NCBI GenBank assembly: GCA_905203645.1 | Contig: CAJKWP010000031.1 | Span: 1 to 14,386, forward strand | Source: an uncultured Christensenella sp. | GTDB taxonomy: Bacteria > Bacillota > Clostridia > Christensenellales > UBA1242 | Direction of reading: 5' to 3' | Length of the DNA: 14,386 nucleotides | Shown: positions 5,228 to 13,585 of the stretch, one piece after another | Layout: each line of letters starts with the position of its first letter | How positions within the stretch are numbered: position 1 is the stretch's first letter | Position numbers and translations under genes: made by a program | Notes under the pieces: model-generated | Databases searched by the model: none | What the model was told of the DNA's origin: nothing | What the model saw: the letters and a program-made list of their open reading frames with translations, nothing else

Positions 5228-6351
5228 ACATATCTCAACTCTGTGGTTTTATGGTGGATATGTGGACCAAAGTTATCTCTTGGTTCAACGGTGCAATAGG
5301 AAACTATGCTTGGTCAATTATTCTTTTGACCCTTGCAATCAAAGTATTGTTGTTGCCACTTGACTTTTTCAACAAAAAAACGTCAAGAAAAAACAGTCAA
5401 ATGCAAGCAAAAATACAACCTCAACTTGCAAAACTGCAACAAAAGTATGGCAATGACAAAAACACTTACAATCAAAAGGTTGCCGAAGTTTACAAGGCAA
5501 ACAATTACAACGTAGTGGGCTCTTGCCTTTTTATGCTTGTATATATGGTTGTTACTTTGGTTATTTTTATTACGTTGTTTTCAGGACTTAACACAATGGC
5601 ATCCAAAAAGATTATTGGCGAATATGATGCGTTGAAGCAAACTTACAAAACAGCATACACAACACAAATCGAAGGTGGTGCGACCGAAGATGTTGCAAGT
5701 GAGTATGCAAATGGACAAGTTCGCATAAAGTACAACGAAATAAAAAAGGAATTTTCTTGGCTTTGGATTGACAATGTTTGGAAATCTGATATGCCAACAA
5801 ACAGTATTCCTTCTGCTGATGAATATTTGAAAATTGCAAAAACAGTTACCGTTGGCGAAGAAGATATTGCTGTCAAAAATTTAACTGCTGATCAAAAAGA
5901 AGAATTTAAAGTCGAATATGCAAAAGTTATGACGCCACTTGAAAAAACCGAAGGCAGAACCAATGGATTTTTGATTTTGACTGTTTTAACAATTGCTTCG
6001 GCATTTTTGACTCAATGGCTTTCTTGGCGCAAAAACAAAAAAACGAGCGGTGATAATCCAATGGCATCTTCTGGAAAAATTATGATGATACTTATGCCAC
6101 TTATGCTTGGATTCTTTGCACTTACCTACAACGCAGTTTTTGCACTTTATCTTTTGACATCGCAACTTATTGCGTTGGCATCTACTCCAATTATTGACCT
6201 TATTTTGGACAAAATGGAAAAGGTAGCCGAGCAAAAGCAATCACAAACAGCAGTAATGGAATATTCACGTACAAATATCCAAAAAAACAAAGACCACAAA
6301 CAAAAAAAATCAAAAAAAGAAAACGAAAAAGAATACTTTAAGGAAAAATAA
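5215..6351 (+). CDS. yidC: YidC/Oxa1-family membrane protein insertase
   Basis: YidC inserts and folds membrane proteins, alone or with SecYEG. Seen: TM1 about 31-50 with the functional basic residue of the groove as Lys43 (SIILLTLAIKVLLLPL; Arg in many homologues), a cytoplasmic coiled-coil hairpin (51-98), TM2 (99-122), TM3 (251-271), TM4 and TM5 (289-303 and 305-330), and a Lys-rich tail (355-378) of the kind that binds ribosomes. There is no large N-terminal periplasmic domain and no lipoprotein signal. Odd: about 125 residues separate TM2 and TM3 (about 125-250), much longer than in SpoIIIJ-type proteins, so total length is 378 rather than about 260. The ATG at 5215 follows AAAGGAGAAG located inside yidD. 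Confidence 0.95.
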   Translation: MAFLNISQLCGFMVDMWTKVISWFNGAIGNYAWSIILLTLAIKVLLLPLDFFNKKTSRKNSQMQAKIQPQLAKLQQKYGNDKNTYNQKVAEVYKANNYNVVGSCLFMLVYMVVTLVIFITLFSGLNTMASKKIIGEYDALKQTYKTAYTTQIEGGATEDVASEYANGQVRIKYNEIKKEFSWLWIDNVWKSDMPTNSIPSADEYLKIAKTVTVGEEDIAVKNLTADQKEEFKVEYAKVMTPLEKTEGRTNGFLILTVLTIASAFLTQWLSWRKNKKTSGDNPMASSGKIMMILMPLMLGFFALTYNAVFALYLLTSQLIALASTPIIDLILDKMEKVAEQKQSQTAVMEYSRTNIQKNKDHKQKKSKKENEKEYFKEK

Positions 6352-6365
6352 TAAAGGAGATTCTT

Positions 6366-7217
6366 ATGTTTAGTTATGAAGGCAGTGGAAAAACTGTTGA
6401 AAAAGCAATCGAAGATGCGCTTTTCAATCTGCGTGCATCACGTGATGACGTGGATATCAAAGTTTTGGATACTGGCGGACTTTTCCGCAAAGCCAAAGTG
6501 TTGGTTGAAATAAGCGAAGATTGCAAAGAAAAATATCAAAAAAGACAAGAAGAACGTAAACGCCTTTTGCAAGAAGACGAAGATGACAAAAAAGACAGTC
6601 AAAATGCAAACGAATGCACCTGCGAAGACGAATGTGACTGCCAAGAATGTCACTGCGAAGACGAGTGTGATTGTGAAGATTGTCACTGCGAAGACGAATG
6701 CGGTTGTCAAGAAGATCAAGAATGTATTTGCAAAGAATGTGAATGCGAAAGCGAGAAAGTTGCAAAACAAACCGAAGCCGAACTTGGCAAAAACTTTTTG
6801 CAAGGCTTTTTGAAAAGTGTAAACATTGACGGCGAAGTTTTGGTTGAAGAAACTGCAGATGAAATTTTTTACACAATAAAAGGCAACGATGTTGCGTCAC
6901 TTATTGGATATCGTGGTGAATGCCTCAATTCCCTTCAATTTTTGACTTCTGTCATAAATGGAAAGGCAAGCAGAAAAAGCAAAAAAGTGCGTTTGGATAT
7001 TGATGGATATCGTGAAAAACGCAGAAACACACTTACTGCACTTGCTCACAGAATGTGCAAAAAGGTTCAAAAAACTGGACACAGCACAAAGTTGGAACCA
7101 ATGAGTGCGTATGAAAGACGCATTATCCACACTATTGTTTCTGAAAACTATCCAGATTTGGAATCAGTAAGCAAAGGCGAAGAACCACACAGATATTTGG
7201 TTATCAAAAACAAATAA
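6366..7217 (+). CDS. jag: RNA-binding protein Jag/KhpB with 16-Cys repeat linker
   Basis: Jag (KhpB, EloR) binds RNA and in Gram-positives is linked to cell elongation and division control. This protein has 283 residues: Jag-N domain (1-50, with DTGGLFRKAKVLV), a charged linker, a KH domain (about 140-212, GxxG loop GYRG at 181-184) and an R3H domain (about 215-283, with RxxxH at Arg251-His255). The linker is remarkable: residues 84-127 hold 16 Cys as eight CxC pairs in an acidic context, built on an 11-residue repeat (ECDCQECHCED, ECDCEDCHCED). This pattern suggests metal binding (Zn, Cu or an Fe-S cluster), which is inference. It follows yidC by 14 nt behind AAAGGAGA and ends at a terminator. 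Confidence 0.95.
   Translation: MFSYEGSGKTVEKAIEDALFNLRASRDDVDIKVLDTGGLFRKAKVLVEISEDCKEKYQKRQEERKRLLQEDEDDKKDSQNANECTCEDECDCQECHCEDECDCEDCHCEDECGCQEDQECICKECECESEKVAKQTEAELGKNFLQGFLKSVNIDGEVLVEETADEIFYTIKGNDVASLIGYRGECLNSLQFLTSVINGKASRKSKKVRLDIDGYREKRRNTLTALAHRMCKKVQKTGHSTKLEPMSAYERRIIHTIVSENYPDLESVSKGEEPHRYLVIKNK
6612..6746 (+). repeat. Degenerate 33-bp tandem repeat coding the Cys-rich linker
   Basis: The two best units, 6630-6662 and 6663-6695, match at 28 of 33 bases. Three of the five differences are silent and the other two are Gln/Glu and Glu/Asp swaps, so every Cys is kept. Partial, more diverged units flank them. This pattern implies selection on the protein rather than a fresh slippage product. 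Confidence 0.8.
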
Positions 7218-7220
7218 AAC

Positions 7221-7267
7221 AAAAAACCGCTAATATGGAACAATCCCATAACAAGCGGTTTTTTTGT
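7221..7267 (+). terminator. Terminator of the rpmH-jag operon
   Basis: AAAAAACCGCT pairs with AGCGGTTTTTT, with an inner helix TATGG/CCATA (7234-7238 and 7246-7250). A T run follows the stem. The A-rich left arm makes it potentially bidirectional. It begins 4 nt after the jag stop codon. Confidence 0.9.
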
Positions 7268-7293
7268 TTACATTTTTTCATAACTTTTTTGTG

Positions 7294-7322
7294 GTAAAAA
7301 TGTATTTCCAATATATTTTTAC
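7294..7322. repeat. AT-rich hairpin between jag terminator and mnmE promoter
   Basis: GTAAAAATGTAT (7294-7305) and ATATATTTTTAC (7311-7322) pair along all 12 positions, with one G-U pair, around the loop TTCCA. No T run follows. Function unknown; a protein-binding dyad is possible. Confidence 0.4.
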
Positions 7323-7357
7323 AGTTGAAATCTACACTTTCCTTGCATAAAAAATGC

Positions 7358-7386
7358 GTGACATACGAAATTTTATGTGCTAAAAT
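7358..7386 (+). promoter_or_regulatory. mnmE promoter, extended -10, likely leaderless
   Basis: GTGACA (7358-7363), 17 nt, TAAAAT (7381-7386), with an extended -10 TGC at 7378-7380. Transcription should begin about 7392-7394, at or next to the ATG at 7394, and no ribosome binding site is present. Confidence 0.6.
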
Positions 7387-7393
7387 ATGTGCT

Positions 7394-8722
7394 ATGGATA
7401 CGATAGCAAGCATTTCTACCCCAATGGGAACTGGGGCAATAGCAATTGTAAGAATGAGTGGCAAGCAAAGTCTTGACATTGCATTTGAACTGTTTGAAAA
7501 CAAAAAATTGACAAAAGAAAACATTGTGCCACGTATGCTTTATTTGGGCAACATCAAAGGACTTGGCGAAAAGTGTTTGATGGTATATTTCAAAAATCCA
7601 CATTCGTTCACTGGTGAAGATATGGTGGAATTTCAAGTGCATGGCGGTGTGCTTTTGTGTCGTGAAGTTTTGCGTCTTTTGCTTGAAAAAGGTGCCCGAC
7701 TTGCCGAAAATGGCGAGTTTTCAAAAAGGGCGTTTTTGAACGGGAAAATGAGCCTTGATGAAGCCGAAGGAATTATTGATGTCATCGAAGCAACTCACAA
7801 AGCCGAACTTTCAGCGGGCTTTGAACTTTTGAATGGACAACTTTTGCAAACTGTAAAACAAATGCAAAAGGCTCTTACAACCACCAACGCACGTTTGGCG
7901 GTTACAGTTGATTATCCCGAATACGACGACGAAAGCATCGAAAAGGAACAAACAAAACAGGACATAAAAGAAATAAAAAGCCAGATTGAAAAGTTGCTTG
8001 CAAACAGCGAATACGGCAAACAACTCAAAACGGGCGTAAAGATTGCATTGGTTGGCAAACCTAATGTTGGCAAAAGCAGTATTTTGAACGCTGTTTTGGG
8101 TGAAAATCGTGCAATAGTGACCGATATTGCCGGCACAACACGTGACAGCATAAGCGAGCAAATTGTATACAAAGGTATCAAAATTGAACTTGTGGATACT
8201 GCTGGCCTTCGTGAAGGCAATGACTTGGTTGAAAAAATTGGAATTGACAAAACAAAACAAGAAATAAAATCAGCGAATTTGGTTGTTTTTGTGGTTTCAA
8301 ATCAAGATTTCGACCAGCAAGACGAACAAATTTACGAGCAAATAAAATCTTACAATCCACTTGTTGTTCAAAACAAATCCGATTTTGACAAGGTGCAAAA
8401 GTATCCTTTTGACATTGATGTTTGCATAAGTGCCCTTCACAATCAAAATATAACCGAATTTTTGGACAAAATTGTTGAAAGAGTGTACAAGCAGAAGATT
8501 GATAACAGCGCACTTGTTTTGACGAATACAAGGCATATAGAAGCCCTTAAACAGGCTCTTGTTTGTTGCGATGATATTTTGGCAAAGATAGATACTCAAA
8601 CTGTTGACATTGTTTTGTTTGAAATAAAGTCACTTTGGAGTACTTTGGGCAAGATTACGGGCGAAAGTGAAAACGAAAAAATTATTGACGAGATATTTTC
8701 AAGATTTTGTTTGGGAAAATGA
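7394..8722 (+). CDS. mnmE: tRNA modification GTPase MnmE
   Basis: MnmE works with MnmG to place an aminomethyl-type group on C5 of uridine 34 in tRNAs reading two-fold codon boxes. This 442-residue protein has the N-terminal formyl-folate-binding domain (1-120), a helical domain, and a G domain with GKPNVGKSS (221-229), DIAGTTRD (244-251), DTAG (268-271) and NKSD (327-330). It ends in FCLGK, with the catalytic-region Cys at 439. Start ATG 7394 gives the family N-terminus MDTIASISTPMG. The frame is open upstream to TTG 7325, but that part resembles nothing in the family. There is no Shine-Dalgarno sequence, and the promoter lies so close that the mRNA may be leaderless. mnmG follows after 84 nt. 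Confidence 0.96.
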   Translation: MDTIASISTPMGTGAIAIVRMSGKQSLDIAFELFENKKLTKENIVPRMLYLGNIKGLGEKCLMVYFKNPHSFTGEDMVEFQVHGGVLLCREVLRLLLEKGARLAENGEFSKRAFLNGKMSLDEAEGIIDVIEATHKAELSAGFELLNGQLLQTVKQMQKALTTTNARLAVTVDYPEYDDESIEKEQTKQDIKEIKSQIEKLLANSEYGKQLKTGVKIALVGKPNVGKSSILNAVLGENRAIVTDIAGTTRDSISEQIVYKGIKIELVDTAGLREGNDLVEKIGIDKTKQEIKSANLVVFVVSNQDFDQQDEQIYEQIKSYNPLVVQNKSDFDKVQKYPFDIDVCISALHNQNITEFLDKIVERVYKQKIDNSALVLTNTRHIEALKQALVCCDDILAKIDTQTVDIVLFEIKSLWSTLGKITGESENEKIIDEIFSRFCLGK

Positions 8723-8752
8723 TGTTTTGTGAAAATAATAAAAAATTGATTG

Positions 8753-8780
8753 TTGACAAACGGCAAAAAAAGTTTTAAAA
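8753..8780 (+). promoter_or_regulatory. Possible mnmG promoter
   Basis: TTGACA (8753-8758), 16 nt, TTAAAA (8775-8780). The -35 is perfect but the -10 is weak. It sits in the 84-nt mnmE-mnmG gap, so mnmG may have both read-through and its own transcription. Confidence 0.4.
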
Positions 8781-8806
8781 CAATCCCTTGAAAAAAGAAG
8801 GAAAAA

Positions 8807-10678
8807 ATGGAACAAGAAAATTTTGATGCGATAGTCATTGGTGCGGGACACGCAGGTTGCGAAGCGGCACTCGCTTTGGCAAGATTGAATAACAAGACAT
8901 TGATGCTTTGTTTGAATTTGGATTCGATTGCATTTTTGGCTTGCAATCCATCTATTGGTGGAACCGCAAAAGGACAGTTGGTGTGTGAAATTGACGCTTT
9001 GGGTGGCGAAATAGGCAAAAATACAGACAAAACGCTTATTCAAATACGTATGCTCAATCGTGGAAAGGGACCTGCTGTATACTCACTGCGTGCACAAGCG
9101 GACAAGGTCAATTATCACACCGAAATGAAAAAAACGCTGGAATCTCAGCCAAACCTTTTTATAAAACAGGCGGAAGCCAAAAATATTTTGGTCAAAGATG
9201 GCAAAGTTGTTGGGTTGGAAACCGCTCAGGGACAAGTATTTGGCACAAAAGTCGTTGTTGTTGCAACGGGTGTTTATTTGAAAAGCAAAATCATCGTTGG
9301 TGAATGGACAAATGACGTTGGACCAAATGGTTTTTCAAACAGCAAACATCTTACTCAATCTTTGCAAGATTTGGGTTTTGAAATAAAAAGGCTCAAAACG
9401 GGTACTCCTGCCAGAGTTGATCGCAAAAGTATAGATTTTTCAAATTTGGAAGTTCAGCACGGTGACAATGACATACAGTCTTTTTCGTTTGTAACAAAAC
9501 AAAAACCTAAAAATGTTATTGATTGTTATCTGACTTACACAACACAAAAAACTCACCAAATTATCCGTGACAATATCCACCGTGCACCACTTTTTGCAGG
9601 AACTATAAAGGGTATTGGTCCAAGATATTGCCCGTCAATCGAAGACAAGGTTACACGTTTTGCGGACAAGGAACGTCACCAAGTATTTTTGGAACCAGAA
9701 GCACTTTCCACCGATGAAGTCTACATTCAGGGTGTAAGCACCTCCCTGCCCGTTGATGTGCAACTGCCCATGTACAAAAGTATTTTGGGGCTTGAAAATG
9801 CCCGCATAATGCGTGATGCGTATGCTATTGAATATGATGCTATCGACGCAACCACGCTCAAACCAACGCTTGAAAGCAAGTCTTACGACGGACTGTTTTT
9901 TGCAGGTCAAATAAATGGAACAAGTGGCTATGAAGAGGCGGCGGCACAAGGCATTGTCGCAGGAATAAATGGCGATTGTTATATCAAAAACAAAGCACCG
10001 CTTGTTTTGGGACGCAATCAAGGATATATTGGTGTGCTTATTGATGATATCGTCACAAAGCCAACCAATGAACCATATCGTATGATGACTTCAAGAGCGG
10101 AATACAGGCTTTTGTTAAGGCAGGATAATGCCGATTTAAGGCTCACCCCTATTGGACGTGAATACGGACTCGTAGACGACGAAAGATGGGATATTTACAC
10201 AAAAAAATTGCAAAGTATTCAAAAATGTAAAGAATTGCTTTCGACAAAACTCAAAATTGACAAAGATTTGACCCAGTTGTTTGAAAAAAATGGCGAAAAT
10301 TTGCCAACAAAGTCAATAACGGTCAAAGATGCAATAAAACGCAACAACATTGATATATTCAAGATAAACGACCAATACAAATTGTTTGAAGGCTTTGAAT
10401 ATTCTGTTTTGGAATACGTAAACACCGAAGTCAAATATGAAGGATATATCGCTCAACAACAAGAAGAAATTGACAAGAATAAGTCCCAAGAAGAGATGCT
10501 TATTCCAGAAGATTTTGATTATCTTTCACAGAAAGGAATACGCATTGAAGCAAAGCAAAAATTGGACAAAATAAGACCACGAACAATCGGGCAAGCGTCC
10601 AGAATTTCGGGGGTTTCCCCTGCCGATATTTCAGTTTTGATTATACTTGTCAAAATGAGCAAGAAAAACAAAAATTGA
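8807..10678 (+). CDS. mnmG: tRNA uridine-5-carboxymethylaminomethyl modification enzyme MnmG
   Basis: MnmG (GidA) is the FAD- and NADH-using partner of MnmE in modifying uridine 34 of tRNA. It has 623 residues, the family's usual length. Seen: the FAD-binding loop GAGHAG (12-17), the conserved NPSIGGTAKGQLVCEIDALG segment, RGKGPAVYSLRAQAD, the second signature GQINGTSGYEEAAAQGIVAG (the FAD-binding C-terminal part), EYRLLLRQDNADLRLTP, and the C-terminal helical domain ending IGQASRISGVSPADISVL, used for MnmE binding. The ATG follows AAGAAGGA. It is flanked by mnmE and rsmG, the classic order. Confidence 0.97.
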   Translation: MEQENFDAIVIGAGHAGCEAALALARLNNKTLMLCLNLDSIAFLACNPSIGGTAKGQLVCEIDALGGEIGKNTDKTLIQIRMLNRGKGPAVYSLRAQADKVNYHTEMKKTLESQPNLFIKQAEAKNILVKDGKVVGLETAQGQVFGTKVVVVATGVYLKSKIIVGEWTNDVGPNGFSNSKHLTQSLQDLGFEIKRLKTGTPARVDRKSIDFSNLEVQHGDNDIQSFSFVTKQKPKNVIDCYLTYTTQKTHQIIRDNIHRAPLFAGTIKGIGPRYCPSIEDKVTRFADKERHQVFLEPEALSTDEVYIQGVSTSLPVDVQLPMYKSILGLENARIMRDAYAIEYDAIDATTLKPTLESKSYDGLFFAGQINGTSGYEEAAAQGIVAGINGDCYIKNKAPLVLGRNQGYIGVLIDDIVTKPTNEPYRMMTSRAEYRLLLRQDNADLRLTPIGREYGLVDDERWDIYTKKLQSIQKCKELLSTKLKIDKDLTQLFEKNGENLPTKSITVKDAIKRNNIDIFKINDQYKLFEGFEYSVLEYVNTEVKYEGYIAQQQEEIDKNKSQEEMLIPEDFDYLSQKGIRIEAKQKLDKIRPRTIGQASRISGVSPADISVLIILVKMSKKNKN

Positions 10679-10763
10679 CTTTGTCAAACTTGATTCTCGA
10701 AACAAAATTTGATACAAAAAAGAAAAAAAGAACACGCAATCAAACAAAAAACAAGGAGATAAT

Positions 10764-11453
10764 ATGCACGAATTAAAACAGTTTTTGGCAAAAAATGGCA
10801 TAAAATTGTCGGATGACAAGGTAAAATCTTTGTACGATTTTTATCTGCTTGTTTCAAGTGAAAACCAAAAGTACAACCTTACATCAATAACCGAAAAACA
10901 AGATTTTTACACAAAGCATATTTTGGACAGTTTGATTGCAAAAGATTTTTTTGCAGGAAAAGGCAAAGTTGTTGATTTGGGCAGCGGTGGTGGATTCCCT
11001 GCCATCCCAATCAAAATTTACAATCCAGACCTTGATGTCACAATGATTGACAGTGTCGGCAAAAAGGTAAATTTTTTGAATTTTGCGTGTGCACAGTTGG
11101 GACTTGAAAATATCAATGCAAAGCATGTTCGAATTGAAGATTTTGCAAAGGATAATCGTGAAAAGTTTGATATTTGCAGTGCTCGTGCTGTGGCAAATCT
11201 CAGCACTCTTTTGGAGTATGCGCTCCCACTTTTGAAAGTTGGTGGAGTTTGTGTTTTTTACAAGGCGCAAAAGATTGAAGAAGAAATTTCGGCAAGTCAA
11301 AATGCTCTTGAAATTTTGGGCGCAAAGATAGAAAATGTTTTTGAATTTGACCTTTGTGGCAATCAAAGATTTGTTGTAATTGTCAAAAAAGTATCCCCTA
11401 CCCCAATCAAATATCCAAGATCACAAAACAAGCCACGTTTAATGCCATTATAA
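10764..11453 (+). CDS. rsmG: 16S rRNA (guanine-N7) methyltransferase RsmG
   Basis: RsmG (GidB) methylates the N7 of G527 (E. coli numbering) in 16S rRNA using S-adenosylmethionine; its loss gives low-level streptomycin resistance in several species. This 229-residue protein has the family N-terminus with ENQKYNLTSI (33-42) and HILDSL (52-57), the SAM-binding loop VVDLGSGGGFPAIP (69-82), DICSARAVANLSTLLEYALP, and the typical end TPIKYPRSQNKPRLMPL. The ATG follows AAGGAGAT. An 85-nt gap separates it from mnmG, and no strong promoter was seen there, so co-transcription is likely. Confidence 0.96.
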   Translation: MHELKQFLAKNGIKLSDDKVKSLYDFYLLVSSENQKYNLTSITEKQDFYTKHILDSLIAKDFFAGKGKVVDLGSGGGFPAIPIKIYNPDLDVTMIDSVGKKVNFLNFACAQLGLENINAKHVRIEDFAKDNREKFDICSARAVANLSTLLEYALPLLKVGGVCVFYKAQKIEEEISASQNALEILGAKIENVFEFDLCGNQRFVVIVKKVSPTPIKYPRSQNKPRLMPL

Positions 11454-11640
11454 ATTATTAAATGCGATATTGAATCATGTAAAAACTTGAAATAATGCTT
11501 GATAGTTTTTGAATAAAATATTTAAAAACTGTTGCAAAAATGAAAAAACAAAGTTTGAAAACAAAAATAATTTTGTCAAAAACATTCAAAAAAAATTATG
11601 GTACAGACAAAATTTCAAGTGGCGCAAAAGAACAGGCAAT

Positions 11641-11685
11641 TTTTTTTGATTTTTTTGTTAAAAGTTTGTAAAAAAATCAAAAAAA
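11641..11685 (+). terminator. All-A/T hairpin upstream of parA
   Basis: T7-GA-T7 (11641-11656) and A7-TC-A7 (11670-11685) are perfect 16-nt reverse complements around a 13-nt loop. It could be a weak rsmG terminator or part of parA control. Just downstream lies a -10 TATAAT (11712-11717) with a poor -35. Confidence 0.4.
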
Positions 11686-11711
11686 TACTATTCTTTTGTG
11701 TTTTTTTATTG

Positions 11712-11717
11712 TATAAT
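11712..11717 (+). promoter_or_regulatory. parAB promoter -10 element
   Basis: Perfect TATAAT at 11712-11717, 18 nt before the parA ATG. No good -35 lies 16-18 nt upstream (TATTCT at 11689-11694), so activity is uncertain. The rest of the 282-nt rsmG-parA spacer is AT-rich, with only the hairpin at 11641-11685. Confidence 0.5.
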
Positions 11718-11735
11718 TAACCAAGAGGTAATATT

Positions 11736-12560
11736 ATGGGAAAAATAATAGCATTTGCCAATCAAAAAGGCGGTGTTGGAAAGACTACTACCTGTGTAAA
11801 TGTGGCATCATATATGGCTGTTATGGGCAAAAAGGTTTTGATTTTGGATATGGACCCTCAGGGTAACGCAAGCAGTGGCGTAGGTATTGAAAAAAATCAC
11901 GATACAAAAACTATTTACAACGTAATTGATGGCGATTGTTTTGTTCACGAAGTGATTATGCCTACATATATCGAAGGACTTGATATCATCCCTGCTACTG
12001 TTGACCTTGCAGGTGCCGAAATTGACCTTGTGCAAATGAGTTCAAGGGAAAAAATTGTCAAAAATATATTGGGAAGAATAAAAAATAACTACGATTTTAT
12101 TTTGATTGACTGTCCACCTTCTTTGGGACTTTTGACAGTCAACAGTTTGACTGCGGCTGATTCAATTATTATCCCTATTCAGTGCGAATTTTACGCTTTG
12201 GAAGGTTTGAGTCAACTTATGAACACTGTAAGGCTTATCAAACATCATCTCAATGCAAATTTGGATGTTGAAGGTGTTGTTTTGACAATGAAAGACAGTC
12301 GTTCAAATCTTATTGCTGATGTCAGCAATGAAATTGTAAAATTCTTTGGAAAGAAAGTTTTTGAAACAACTATTCCACGTAACATCAGACTTGCCGAAGC
12401 ACCAAGCCATGGCGAGTGTATTTTGACTTATGACAGCCATTCAAAGGGTGCTGTCGCTTATCAATCACTTGCAGAAGAAATTTTGAAACGTAACAATGTG
12501 GAATATACACCAATTACAAAAAACACAAAGATAAAATTTAGGAGAGTTGACAATGAATAA
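11736..12560 (+). CDS. parA: Chromosome-partitioning ATPase ParA (Soj)
   Basis: ParA is a Walker-type ATPase that binds DNA non-specifically as an ATP dimer. With ParB it moves newly copied origins and, in Bacillota, also modulates DnaA. Seen: the deviant Walker A box KGGVGKTT (11-18), LDMDPQGNASSG (38-49), the Walker B region FILIDCPPSLG, and the PRNIRLAEAPSHG segment typical of Soj-like proteins. It has 274 residues, slightly longer than usual because of a basic tail (about 255-274). AGAGGT precedes the ATG. Its stop codon overlaps the start of parB by 8 nt, so translation is coupled. Confidence 0.96.
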   Translation: MGKIIAFANQKGGVGKTTTCVNVASYMAVMGKKVLILDMDPQGNASSGVGIEKNHDTKTIYNVIDGDCFVHEVIMPTYIEGLDIIPATVDLAGAEIDLVQMSSREKIVKNILGRIKNNYDFILIDCPPSLGLLTVNSLTAADSIIIPIQCEFYALEGLSQLMNTVRLIKHHLNANLDVEGVVLTMKDSRSNLIADVSNEIVKFFGKKVFETTIPRNIRLAEAPSHGECILTYDSHSKGAVAYQSLAEEILKRNNVEYTPITKNTKIKFRRVDNE

Positions 12561-13560
12561 TAACAAAAGAGGACTTGGTCGTGGTTTGGAAGCATTGTTT
12601 TCTGTTTTTGACCAAGAAAATGAAGAAGAAAGTGTAAAAGAACTTGTCGAAGAAGAAAAAGAAGGCGCAACAAAACCAAAAACCGAAAAAGTTAAAAAAC
12701 AAGCAAGCGCAACTGCGAACAACAGTGTAAATGAAATTGATATCAACTTGATTTCACCAAACGCAAACCAGCCAAGAAAGAATTTTGACGAAAATGCACT
12801 CAATGAACTTGCGGATTCAATAAAAATGCACGGGGTTATTCAGCCAATCGTTGTAAACAACAATGGAGATGGCACCTATCTTATTATTGCAGGTGAAAGA
12901 AGATACCGCGCATCAAAAATTGCAGGCTTAGATACTATTCCAGCAGTTGTAAAAAACTATACGCCAAAGCAAATTAAAGAAATTTCTATTATAGAAAACT
13001 TGCAAAGGGAAGATTTGAACCCTATTGAAGCAGCAAGAGCAATCAAGCAACTTATGGAAGAATACAAGTGGACGCAGGAAGTTGTTGCTGAAAGAATTGG
13101 CAAAAGCAGACCAGTTATTGCAAACTATCTCAGACTTTTGTCACTTACGCCCGAAGTTTTGTCAATGATTGAAGATGGTTCGCTTTCAGCAGGTCATGCA
13201 AGATGTTTGGTTGTAATCACAGACCCACGTGACCAATACAAAATGGCTCTTACAGCAAAAAACAACAGAATATCTGTTCGTGAACTTGAAAAGGCTGTTA
13301 AAAACCTTTTGAATCCAAAAACAAAAGGTGGAAATGCAACTGTTGAACAAAGTCCCGAACTTAAAGAACTTATCAATGAAATGCAAAGGGTGTTTGCAAC
13401 AAAAGTATCTGCCATTGGAAATGACCGAAAGGGAAGAATTTACATAGATTATTATTCAAGGGATGATTTGGACAGAATTTGTCAACTGCTTGAACTTGTA
13501 AACAAAAAGACTTTAACTCTCAAAGATTTGAACAATTTTAATAAAACAAGCAAAAAATAA
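12553..13560 (+). CDS. parB: Chromosome-partitioning protein ParB (Spo0J), CTPase
   Basis: ParB loads on parS, uses CTP to close as a clamp, slides outward and recruits condensin. This 335-residue protein has the N-terminal ParA-stimulating peptide KRGLGRGLEALF (5-16), a variable acidic linker (about 20-58), the CTP-binding domain with GERRYRA (114-120) and ENLQRE (148-153), a helix-turn-helix (about 173-196, KWTQEVVAERIGKSRPVIAN) and a C-terminal dimer domain (about 290-335). ATG 12553 follows AGGAGAG; TTG 12547 in frame is rejected because it lies in the ribosome binding site spacing. Three parS sites follow at once, the first 33 nt after the stop codon. Confidence 0.96.
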   Translation: MNNNKRGLGRGLEALFSVFDQENEEESVKELVEEEKEGATKPKTEKVKKQASATANNSVNEIDINLISPNANQPRKNFDENALNELADSIKMHGVIQPIVVNNNGDGTYLIIAGERRYRASKIAGLDTIPAVVKNYTPKQIKEISIIENLQREDLNPIEAARAIKQLMEEYKWTQEVVAERIGKSRPVIANYLRLLSLTPEVLSMIEDGSLSAGHARCLVVITDPRDQYKMALTAKNNRISVRELEKAVKNLLNPKTKGGNATVEQSPELKELINEMQRVFATKVSAIGNDRKGRIYIDYYSRDDLDRICQLLELVNKKTLTLKDLNNFNKTSKK

Positions 13561-13585
13561 CCTATGCACTGTACAAAATATAAGT

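Noticed and set aside
6438..6900. Minus-strand frames antisense to jag
   Set aside because: They are shadows of the biased Cys/Glu codons of the Jag linker; the + frame has full Jag-N, KH and R3H domains.
7325..7393. N-terminal extension of MnmE from TTG 7325
   Set aside because: It overlaps the promoter, and the MnmE family begins at the MDTIASISTP segment.
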